Shown here one piece after another: positions 33,327 through 40,715 of a stretch of 64,000 nucleotides of DNA; position 1 is the first letter of the stretch, and each line of letters opens with the position of its first letter. Position numbers and translations under genes: made by a program. The notes under the pieces are model-generated. The model worked only from the letters and a program-made list of their open reading frames with translations. It ran no database searches and was not told where the DNA came from. Source of the DNA: Armatimonadota bacterium (lineage in GTDB: Bacteria; Armatimonadota; Fimbriimonadia; Fimbriimonadales; Fimbriimonadaceae); NCBI GenBank assembly GCA_018268375.1, contig JAFDWS010000004.1, positions 1 to 64,000 of the forward strand. The letters are read 5' to 3'.

Positions 33327-34691
33327 ATGGTCATTGTGGTCGGAGCGGGGTTTGCCGGGGTCGAAGCGGCCTGGACTCTGGCCTCGCGCGGGATCAAAGT
33401 TCGGCTCTATGAGATGCGGCCGCATCAGACCACGCCGGCCCATACTTCGGAATGGTTCGCAGAGCTCGTGTGCTCGAACAGCCTCAAGTCCCAAAACCCC
33501 GATTCGCCTGCCGGGCTGCTGAAGTCTGAAATGGCTGCTCTCGGCTCGCTCGTCTTAGCGACGGCCCGTGAGCACCAAGTACCCGGCGGCGAGGCACTCG
33601 CGGTCGACCGGGAAGCGTTCGGCGCGGCTATCACCGCCGCGATCCGGTCTCATCCCTTGATCGAAGTGGTCGAGGAAGAATGGACTCCTGACAGGCTTGG
33701 ATCCGAGCCAACTGTGATCGCCGCAGGGCCGCTCGCGACCGGGCCGGTATCACGCTGGCTTGCCGAAGTCACGGGCAAGCGGCACCTGCACTTCTACGAC
33801 GCGGTAAGCCCGACCGTCGAGGCCGCCAGCATCGACCGAACGATAGCGTTTGCCCAAAGCCGCTACGACAAGGGTGGCGACGACTACCTGAACTGCCCCT
33901 TCGACAAGGAAAGCTATGAAGCGTTCGTGCGCGCCCTCGTTGACGCAGAACGGGTTCCTTTGCACGCATTCGAGGCGGGCGGAGTACGTGACGGGGAGTC
34001 CTTCGGAGAAGAGGGGTTCTACGAGAAGGTGAAGTACTTCGCTGGCTGCATGCCGATCGAGGCAATAGCCGAGAAAGGCGAACGTAGCCTCGCGTTCGGG
34101 AACTACAAGCCGGTGGGGCTGACAGATCCGAGAACCGGGCGCAGGCCATACGCGGCGCTCCAACTCAGGCCCGAGAACAACGAAAAGACCCTGTACTCGC
34201 TGGTCGCCAGTCAGAACCGGCTCCGTTTCGGCGAGCAGAAACGCGTCTTCAGGATGGTGCCCGGCCTCGAGCAAGCCGAGTTCGTCCGCTATGGTGTGAT
34301 CCACCGCAATACCTTCATCGATGCACCCGGCGTCCTCACGCCGTGGCTCGAACTCAGGGAAGTGCCGAACGTCTTTGTCGCGGGCCAGTTGACGGGCGTC
34401 GAGGGTTACGTCGAGAGTGCCGCTATGGGGATCTGGGCCGGGCTTGCGGTCTCTGAGCGCGTCCTGAGCGCACGGGACATGTCCCTGCCGCCGAGGCCGA
34501 CGTCATTCGGCTCCCTTCTGTCCCACCTGCAAGACCAGACCGAACGCGAGTTCGCCCCGATGAACATCAACTGGGGTCTCTTGCCCGAGCCCGATCCACG
34601 GCCAAAGGCAAAGGCCGATGTCAGGGCGTTCAGATTGGCGGCAGCTCGCGCAGCCTTCGAGGAGTGGACTGGCTCTATGCCGACTTCTTGA
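33327..34691 (+). CDS. trmFO: Methylenetetrahydrofolate-tRNA-(uracil-54-C5)-methyltransferase
   Basis: 454 residues from ATG 33327. It makes m5U54 in the tRNA T-loop using CH2-THF and FAD. The FAD motif VIVVGAGFAGVEAAW opens the protein; RLYEMRP, FAELVCSNSLKS, GGEALAVDREAF, YFAGCMPIEAIAEKG, GLTDPRTGRRPYAALQLRPEN and AGQLTGVEGYVESAAMGIWAG are family signatures. The catalytic Cys pair lies in VCSN and AGCMP. Its 3' end overlaps the GGDEF/HD-GYP gene by 17 bases. Confidence 0.95.
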   Translation: MVIVVGAGFAGVEAAWTLASRGIKVRLYEMRPHQTTPAHTSEWFAELVCSNSLKSQNPDSPAGLLKSEMAALGSLVLATAREHQVPGGEALAVDREAFGAAITAAIRSHPLIEVVEEEWTPDRLGSEPTVIAAGPLATGPVSRWLAEVTGKRHLHFYDAVSPTVEAASIDRTIAFAQSRYDKGGDDYLNCPFDKESYEAFVRALVDAERVPLHAFEAGGVRDGESFGEEGFYEKVKYFAGCMPIEAIAEKGERSLAFGNYKPVGLTDPRTGRRPYAALQLRPENNEKTLYSLVASQNRLRFGEQKRVFRMVPGLEQAEFVRYGVIHRNTFIDAPGVLTPWLELREVPNVFVAGQLTGVEGYVESAAMGIWAGLAVSERVLSARDMSLPPRPTSFGSLLSHLQDQTEREFAPMNINWGLLPEPDPRPKAKADVRAFRLAAARAAFEEWTGSMPTS

Positions 34692-37149
34692 CCGTCGCGA
34701 TTGATCGGATTTCCTCGAACAAGCTCACGACGGATCCCTGGGTGATCCTCACCCACTCCTCGGTCTCGATTCCACCCATGCTGGAGACGACGTCTGGGTC
34801 GAACTGCATGCCCGCCAGCGACTGGATCTCCTCCAAGGCCTCCGCGATCGTTTTTGCCGGCTTGTGGGGGCGCCCGTTGACCATGGCGTCGAACGCGTCG
34901 GCTACGGCGCAGATCCGTGCAGATACGGGAATCTCGTTCCCCGCGAGCTTATCGGGATAGCCCTTGCCGTCCCATCGCTCATGGTGATGGCGGACAACAG
35001 GCAGGGCCTCGTGAAGCTCTGTGAACTTCTCGACGAGCTTCGCTCCGAGTACGGCGTGCCGCCGCACAATCACCATCTCAAAGCCGTCTAGTTCGCCATC
35101 TTTGGAAAGCACCGAGTCCGAAATGCCCAGGTTCCCAACATCGTGAAGCAGCCCGCCGAGGATAAGTTGTCGCGCCAAGCGCACAGTCAGGTCACCCGTT
35201 TTCTGCTTGTGCATTTCGAGCGCAATTCGGAGGCTGATCCAAGCCACGCGCTCCATGTGACCAATGTCCTCGCACGCGTCCAACTCAATGGCTCCAAGCA
35301 AGGCGTCCATGGTTCCGCGTACGCCCGAGCCCCAGGCTCCGTTGGTATCGAGTGCTACCGCCAGATCGACGGCCCTGTTAGCGGCTCCCGTCGCCTTTGG
35401 CCGAACGGCCCTAGCCGTGATCTCTATGGGTTCGGGATTCTGGCCAGCAGTCATCCCAGACTGATAGCGCACAACCGCGTTCCGGCCCTGCCTCTTGGCG
35501 GTGTAGAGGGCAAGGTCCGCTCGTTCGATGAGCTCCATGGCTCCCTTCAGATCGTCGCAATATGCGGCGCACCCAAAACTGGCTGTGACGGAGCGATGGT
35601 CGACGGTCATGTCCTGGACCGCAGTTCGCATTCTCTCGGCGACGGCCGCAGCCGACTCGATGTCGGTTTCGGGCAGAATCACGACGAACTCCTCGCCTCC
35701 ATACCTCGCCAGAAAGTCCGCGAGCCGCAGCTTGTCCTTGAGAACGCGAGCGACCGAGTTCAAAACCCTGTCCCCAGCCGGGTGACCGAAAGAGTCGTTA
35801 TACGCCTTGAAGTGGTCGACGTCGATCATCAACACGCAAAGCGGAAGGCCGTTTCGCTCAGTCCTCGAGATCTCAGTCAGGAGCTTTTCGTGAAATGTGC
35901 GCTTGTTCGCAAGGCCAGTGAGCCCGTCCGTCGTCGCAAGCTCGTTGAGCTGCCGGTTGGCGTCCTCAAGGTCTCGGAAAGCGAGATCAAGGTCCTCGTT
36001 CAAACTTCGGAGCTTGGAGTTCTGGGCCTCGATCTGAGTCGCCTGGTTCTGGAGCTTGTCGTTGGCCGTGCAGAGCTCGCCAACCAGGCTTGCCGACTCA
36101 CTCAGTGCCGCGATTTGTCTGAACACAAGGAGAAGCAAACTGAGGATCGCTCCGATCACCACGCCGAGCAATAATCGCTTGTCTGCGTTGCCCCAAATTC
36201 CCGATGCCAGAAGCGCGAAGATGACGGGCACCGAGAGGTTCGGCAAGACCACGTGGAGGAAGCCGGCAGGCTTGAACCACGCGCGCACGCTCTTTTCCGG
36301 CCCGTTCCAGACCGAAATCGCCCCAAGAATCAGGAAGCAATACGCCATCTGCCAACTGATGTCGAGTGCGTGCCCGAGGTTCTTGAAGAGGCCGATCGTC
36401 CCTTGCAGGGTGTAGATCGCATCGCCCAAGATCATGCACAAAAGGCCGGCAAAGAGGAGGTGGACCTTAACGTCGTCCGACTCGTTTGCGCCCTCCATCC
36501 AAAGCTTGATGATCCCGCAGGCGAAGACAAGATCGAGCATGGGGTAGCACATTCCGGGAACGTCAAGCTTCCCGTGCTGCATTCCGTCCACAAAGACGGG
36601 CCCGATCAGGAAATACCAGGCGAATGTGGCCACCGTGGACGCCACCATCAGGCCGTCCATGAGGACCCGAGCACGAACCTGTGAGGACACGTTGTGCCGT
36701 GGAATTCGAAGGGCTCCTGCGGCGAGAAGCAAGCAGCTTCCGATGTAGAGCGCGTCCTTAAAACCGCCTATCGTGTCGGCGAGCGGGCCGAAGAGTCCCT
36801 TGACGTTCCCAAGGGCGTCGGCGCCGATCGTCGCGCAGATCCCGGCCAGCATTAAGGTGCAGGCCCACCACCGCTGTGAGTAGCGCGGCCGATCCGAGTT
36901 CGATCTCGCATTCAAAGCGTAAACCACCAGTGCCAGTGCTGGGGCCGAATAGTAGATCAGATCCAGGAACGGCTTGATCTGAGCGGGGGTCGCACCGGGC
37001 GTCCAGACCACGCACAGGTACAAAGCCGCCATCACGGCAACCCAGAAATAGGCATGCCGCAAGGCAAAGTCTACGATCCAGACGGACTTGGTGCCCTTGA
37101 AAGCACCCTCCACTGGACGTGACTCGGGGTGTGAGAGACCACTCCTCAC
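34675..37149 (-). CDS. Membrane diguanylate cyclase/HD-GYP phosphodiesterase
   Basis: 824 residues from GTG 37149. An N-terminal membrane domain of about nine helices (30-345) is followed by a coiled coil (350-405), GGDEF (405-560; RYGGEEF with GGEEF at 484-488) and HD-GYP (about 610-800). The inhibitory-site motif RxxD (RLAD, 475-478) sits exactly five residues before GGEEF, so product feedback is likely. HD-GYP has HD at 669-670 and HHHERWDGKGYP (721-732), but the usual HDxGK reads HDVGN. It probably both makes and breaks c-di-GMP in response to a membrane signal. Confidence 0.93.
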   Translation of the reverse strand: MRSGLSHPESRPVEGAFKGTKSVWIVDFALRHAYFWVAVMAALYLCVVWTPGATPAQIKPFLDLIYYSAPALALVVYALNARSNSDRPRYSQRWWACTLMLAGICATIGADALGNVKGLFGPLADTIGGFKDALYIGSCLLLAAGALRIPRHNVSSQVRARVLMDGLMVASTVATFAWYFLIGPVFVDGMQHGKLDVPGMCYPMLDLVFACGIIKLWMEGANESDDVKVHLLFAGLLCMILGDAIYTLQGTIGLFKNLGHALDISWQMAYCFLILGAISVWNGPEKSVRAWFKPAGFLHVVLPNLSVPVIFALLASGIWGNADKRLLLGVVIGAILSLLLLVFRQIAALSESASLVGELCTANDKLQNQATQIEAQNSKLRSLNEDLDLAFRDLEDANRQLNELATTDGLTGLANKRTFHEKLLTEISRTERNGLPLCVLMIDVDHFKAYNDSFGHPAGDRVLNSVARVLKDKLRLADFLARYGGEEFVVILPETDIESAAAVAERMRTAVQDMTVDHRSVTASFGCAAYCDDLKGAMELIERADLALYTAKRQGRNAVVRYQSGMTAGQNPEPIEITARAVRPKATGAANRAVDLAVALDTNGAWGSGVRGTMDALLGAIELDACEDIGHMERVAWISLRIALEMHKQKTGDLTVRLARQLILGGLLHDVGNLGISDSVLSKDGELDGFEMVIVRRHAVLGAKLVEKFTELHEALPVVRHHHERWDGKGYPDKLAGNEIPVSARICAVADAFDAMVNGRPHKPAKTIAEALEEIQSLAGMQFDPDVVSSMGGIETEEWVRITQGSVVSLFEEIRSIATVKKSA

Positions 37150-37211
37150 TGTCCTAACGGGATAGTTGGGTCAGCGGCCGTGCTCCATCCTGACCAAGAT
37201 GCGGGTCTTTT

Positions 37212-37952
37212 TCAATTGCTGGTATCAGGTTTGACCCAAGCCATGACCACGAAGTTAGGAACTCGCAACCCATCGGCCAAGCCCGGGTGCAGGCTGATCG
37301 CTTCGGGTGTCGGCACCGGCTCTAAGTAGTTGGTCAGTTGAAAGCCGGCGTCAAGGAGGGTGGTCAGATAGTCGCTTGTCGACCGGTGGAAGTTGACGAT
37401 GTGGATGCCCGCCCATTCGATCCGCGCGCCCGATTCGAAGGTCACGTGGTCGACCGGAACGTGCAACCTCTCGCCCTCTTCACTCCATAGCCATCCCCGG
37501 ATGGCGGAACCACCAAACACGGAGTTGATGTTTGCAAGGAGCAACCTTCCGCCTGGCTTCAGGACTCGGAAGCACTCGCTTATGGCTGCTTTGTAATCGG
37601 CGATATCGCAAAGGGTCAAGTAGGAAACGACGGTGTCAAAACACCCGTCTTCGAATTCGAGTTGTTCGGCCTCGCCGAGCAGATAGCGCCCGTTCGGGTC
37701 GCGGGCAGCCGCTTCGGCGATGAGTTCGGGCGTCGGGTCGATTCCAACTGGAACGGCGTGGCGCTCGGTCAGCATCCGGCAAAAGCGCCCTTCGCCGCAA
37801 CCTAGGTCAAGGATTCTGGATCCAGTGACGTCGCCTAGAAGGCCCAACATGACGGGGTCGAGCAGCAGGTCGCGGTTGGCGTCCCCTTCGTCAACGCGCC
37901 TCGTCCAAGCTTCGGCCGACGTTCGCCAGAAATCGCCCGAAGTCTTCGACAT
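37212..37952 (-). CDS. Class I SAM-dependent methyltransferase
   Basis: 246 residues from ATG 37952 (ATG 37973 is an alternative). Motif I ILDLGCGEGRF (around 54-64), post-I GIDPTPELI and motif-II-like CFDTVVSYLTLCDIADY fit a UbiE/COQ5-like methyltransferase; RVLKPGGRLLLANI is motif III. Substrate is unknown. It is divergent from the DinB-like gene with start codons 19 bases apart. Confidence 0.9.
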   Translation of the reverse strand: MSKTSGDFWRTSAEAWTRRVDEGDANRDLLLDPVMLGLLGDVTGSRILDLGCGEGRFCRMLTERHAVPVGIDPTPELIAEAAARDPNGRYLLGEAEQLEFEDGCFDTVVSYLTLCDIADYKAAISECFRVLKPGGRLLLANINSVFGGSAIRGWLWSEEGERLHVPVDHVTFESGARIEWAGIHIVNFHRSTSDYLTTLLDAGFQLTNYLEPVPTPEAISLHPGLADGLRVPNFVVMAWVKPDTSN

Positions 37953-37959
37953 CGCCTGG

Positions 37960-37966
37960 TAGCATA
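37960..37966. promoter_or_regulatory. Shared bidirectional -10 element
   Basis: TAGCATA (37960-37966) reads TAGCAT on the plus strand, 6 bases before ATG 37972. On the minus strand it reads TATGCT, 8 bases before ATG 37952. The plus-strand hexamer is preceded by TGG (extended -10). Confidence 0.55.
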
Positions 37967-37971
37967 GCCCC

Positions 37972-38394
37972 ATGACAGCCCAGGATTTGGCCCGCCACGC
38001 AATGGACGAAACCGGCCATCAACTCTTTAAATCCTTGGACGGTCTATCGGCCGATCAATGGGATGCGAAGGCGGACGCCCACTTAATGAGCCCGAGGGAA
38101 ACGGTGTCCCATCTTTGCGACTGCTATGCGGCTTACCGCGCCGCGCAGCAAGGAGGCACCTACGAGTGGGGTTCTTACAAGCTCGCAGCAACAGACGGAG
38201 ACGGCATGATCGCCGAGCTGAAGTCGAACCGAGATGCTGCGATCGCGTCCCTCGGCCCAGCGGGAGAGGAAAAGGCGCTTAAGGACTCGATGGCCTACAT
38301 CGCGTTGCACGATGCCTATCATGTCGGCCAAATCTGCGCGCTTAGGTTGAAGCTGAATCCGGCTTGGGATCCCTACAGCATCTACCAAGGCTAG
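37972..38394 (+). CDS. DinB/YfiT-superfamily metal-binding protein
   Basis: 140 residues. Four-helix-bundle type with candidate metal ligands His in SHLCDCY (about 47-53) and two His in LHDAYHVGQICALR (about 113-120). The family binds a divalent metal; members include thiol-dependent transferases and damage-inducible proteins of uncertain activity. It shares its promoter with the methyltransferase and ends in the CTAG shared with the small zinc-ribbon gene. Confidence 0.85.
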   Translation: MTAQDLARHAMDETGHQLFKSLDGLSADQWDAKADAHLMSPRETVSHLCDCYAAYRAAQQGGTYEWGSYKLAATDGDGMIAELKSNRDAAIASLGPAGEEKALKDSMAYIALHDAYHVGQICALRLKLNPAWDPYSIYQG

Positions 38395-38594
38395 GCGACG
38401 TCTTCGTCCACTTGGACGCCCTTCGCGGCCTCGGCAGTGCTGTAGTCCCAGTTGTCGCAGTCCAGGCGCTTGCAGTGGATCATCCGTTGGACGGTGCCGT
38501 CCTTCATCTCCACAGACGCCATCTGCGCAAACCGGCACTCCATACAGAGATCGGGTTCGATCAGTTTGACGACCTTAAGCTGCCTCCGAGCCAT
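38391..38594 (-). CDS. Small zinc-ribbon-like protein
   Basis: 67 residues from ATG 38594, preceded by GGAGGG. Two cysteine pairs, CMEC (about 17-20) and CKRLDC (about 41-46), separated by a short hairpin, fit a four-Cys zinc ribbon. N-terminal ARRQLKVVKLIEP is basic. No signal peptide or family assignment; it may bind nucleic acid or a protein partner. It lies about 90 bases upstream of aat's end on the same strand but aat is transcribed toward it. Confidence 0.7.
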   Translation of the reverse strand: MARRQLKVVKLIEPDLCMECRFAQMASVEMKDGTVQRMIHCKRLDCDNWDYSTAEAAKGVQVDEDVA

Positions 38595-38687
38595 CCATGC
38601 CCTCCGCGCCCCGTCCATGGGGGACACGATAGGATCATCGGAGCACCGATTGACCCTGCCTCTCTGCGGAATTGCCGGGTTTCGTCG

Positions 38688-39269
38688 CTATGGTCGACCA
38701 AGGCTCCAGGGAGTGACAACGGTCAGTGCTCCGCGGAGTCTGGACTCGTACTCTGCCAGTTCGACCTCGAAGGCCCCGAGCGAGCGCAAGTGTGGGTTCA
38801 TGATTTGAGCGTCGAAGAGCGTGAAACCGAGCATCCTGCACTCCTCGACGAGGGCGGCTAGCGCGACCTTGCTTGCGTCCCGTTCTCGAAAGAACATTGA
38901 CTCTGCGCAGAAGCAACCTCCGACCGCCAATCCGTAGACTCCGCCGACCAGCTTGCCTTCGTACCAGGCCTCGGAGCAGTGCGCCCAACCTTGCTGGTGG
39001 CACGCCGTGTACGCGCTCACAAACTCCTCGGTCAGCCAATTGTCGCCGGGCCGGAAACAACCCCGCATGACCCCTTCGAAGTCAGTGTCGAACTTGACCT
39101 CGTACTTCGCCTGGCGGATCACCTTCAGGAGAGAACGGCTCATCCCGACACCGCTGAGTGGGAACAACGCTCGCCTCGACACGGCATACCACTCGATCCT
39201 GCCCAGCCGGTCAGCCATGGGAAAGATGCCTGCTTCATAGCCTTGGGACAGCAGTTCTGGGCTCAGCAC
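38688..39269 (-). CDS. aat: Leucyl/phenylalanyl-tRNA-protein transferase
   Basis: 193 residues from GTG 39269. The enzyme adds Leu or Phe to proteins with N-terminal Arg/Lys, marking them for ClpS/ClpAP degradation (N-degron pathway). Signatures: GYEAGIFPMA, a WYAVSRRALFPL segment, AHCSEAWYEGKLVGGVYGLAVGGCFCAESMF and FTLFDAQIMNPHLRSLGA. It is shorter than the E. coli enzyme (about 234), mainly by a shorter N-terminus. An upstream TACATT stands only 3 bases from the start, so the start may be a little further downstream. Confidence 0.92.
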   Translation of the reverse strand: MLSPELLSQGYEAGIFPMADRLGRIEWYAVSRRALFPLSGVGMSRSLLKVIRQAKYEVKFDTDFEGVMRGCFRPGDNWLTEEFVSAYTACHQQGWAHCSEAWYEGKLVGGVYGLAVGGCFCAESMFFRERDASKVALAALVEECRMLGFTLFDAQIMNPHLRSLGAFEVELAEYESRLRGALTVVTPWSLGRP

Positions 39270-39302
39270 GGAAATGTAATTTTCCCACGTCGCGAACTCT
39301 GC

Positions 39303-39332
39303 TTGACCGTACTACCGTCGAACCGTCACACT
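39303..39332 (+). promoter_or_regulatory. Candidate -35/-10 for the PilB/GspE-like gene
   Basis: TTGACC (39303-39308), 18-base spacer, CACACT (39327-39332), 11 bases before ATG 39344. The -10 is weak, the -35 good. Confidence 0.4.
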
Positions 39333-39343
39333 AGAGACCTTCC

Positions 39344-40609
39344 ATGGGCGTTTCCGAACACGGCAACTGGGGCGCGGCCAAGCGCTTTCGACTGATCATC
39401 CGCGAGCAGGGCCAAGCCCGCGAAATGGGCGGCAACGAGATGAGCCTCGCTGTCGGCATCGTCGACAACATCATGATGCAAGCGCTCGACCTCAAGGCGA
39501 GCGACATTCACCTGCAGCCCGAGCGCGAACAGTTGCGCATCCGGTTCCGACAAGACGGCATCCTCCACGACAATGGGCAGCTCCCACCCGAACAGGCGCA
39601 AAACGTCTTGGCCAGGCTCAAGCTCGCGGCCGGGATGAGGATCGACGAGCAGCGCGAGCCCCAAGACGGCCGCATCGACATGGAGTACGACGACCGCAAG
39701 CTCAGCGCTCGCGCCTCTTGCGTGCCGTGTTTGAACGGCGAGAAGTTCGTCATGAGGCTCCTCGACCCACAGGCGATGAAGGTCGACCTCGAGGGACTTG
39801 GCATGCCGCCGGAAGTCAAAGAGACTTGGAAAGACCTCATCCAGGTGCCCTACGGCCTTATCTTGGTGACTGGCCCTACGGGTTCAGGCAAAACGTCCAC
39901 CTTGTACGCTTCTTTGAACCTGCTCGACCGTAAGAAACGTAACATCGTGACCGTCGAGGATCCGATCGAGTACGAGTTCGACGACAACATCGCACAGGTT
40001 CAGGTAACCGAGAAGATGGGGTTCCCTCGGGTCATGCGCAGCTTCCTTCGTCAAGACCCGGACGTCATGATGGTCGGCGAAATGCGCGACCCAGAGTCGT
40101 TGGCGATCGGAATCCAAGCCGGACTGACTGGCCACTTGGTCCTCTCGACGCTTCACACCAACAACGCCATCGAGTCCATTGGACGCATGGTCGACATGGA
40201 GGCTGAGCCGTATTTGATCAGCGGCGTGCTCGTCGGCATCATGGCCCAACGCCTGGTCCGTCGGAACTGCACGAAGTGCGCAGAACCGTTCCCTTACACT
40301 CGCGACGAACTCGAATCGTTGGGTGTGACAGCATCGGACATGCCAGCCGCGAAACTGCTCAAGGGCAAAGGGTGTTCCGAGTGCAACGGCTCGGGATTCA
40401 AGGGTCGAATCGGTGTTTACGAGCTTATCGTCGGTGACCGGCCCTTGAAGCAAGCTATCCACAATGGCGCTGGCTATCCAGAACTCTTGGCCACTGCCAA
40501 GCAACAAGGGTTCAAGTCGATGCAAGACGATGGGAAGGGCAAGGTCCTCGCCGGGATCACCACTCCTGACGAAGTCATGAAGGCGGTCTCGACGCAAGCG
40601 GTCGAGTAG
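39344..40609 (+). CDS. PilB/GspE-family secretion/assembly ATPase lacking the N-terminal MshEN domain
   Basis: 421 residues, shorter than the usual 500-570 because it begins almost directly with the N2/N1E core (ATG 39344). Walker A GPTGSGKT (177-184), Asp box EDPIEYE, Walker B DPDVMMVGEMRD, His box HTNN and a C-terminal zinc tetracysteine CTKC...CSEC are all present. Such ATPases power type IV pilus extension or type II secretion and could serve the pseudopilins elsewhere in the genome. No pilM-Q or gsp cluster lies nearby, so the system is scattered. Confidence 0.93.
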   Translation: MGVSEHGNWGAAKRFRLIIREQGQAREMGGNEMSLAVGIVDNIMMQALDLKASDIHLQPEREQLRIRFRQDGILHDNGQLPPEQAQNVLARLKLAAGMRIDEQREPQDGRIDMEYDDRKLSARASCVPCLNGEKFVMRLLDPQAMKVDLEGLGMPPEVKETWKDLIQVPYGLILVTGPTGSGKTSTLYASLNLLDRKKRNIVTVEDPIEYEFDDNIAQVQVTEKMGFPRVMRSFLRQDPDVMMVGEMRDPESLAIGIQAGLTGHLVLSTLHTNNAIESIGRMVDMEAEPYLISGVLVGIMAQRLVRRNCTKCAEPFPYTRDELESLGVTASDMPAAKLLKGKGCSECNGSGFKGRIGVYELIVGDRPLKQAIHNGAGYPELLATAKQQGFKSMQDDGKGKVLAGITTPDEVMKAVSTQAVE

Positions 40610-40670
40610 CACATTTTTCGCATCTTCGACCCCTGACGATAGTCAGTGTGGCGCTGTGATCGGCACACCC

Positions 40671-40676
40671 TATACT
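40671..40676 (+). promoter_or_regulatory. Candidate -10 (TATACT) for the GVYG-repeat gene
   Basis: Forty bases before ATG 40716, with TGGAG as a ribosome-binding site between them. A normal leadered start. Confidence 0.45.
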
Positions 40677-40715
40677 GCTCCTGTGCACCTTGTTCGCACA
40701 TGAGTGGAGTAGCCC

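Noticed and set aside
40633..40646. Small hairpin CTGAC-GATA-GTCAG after the PilB/GspE-like gene
   Set aside because: Only 5 bp with no T-run, so not called a terminator.
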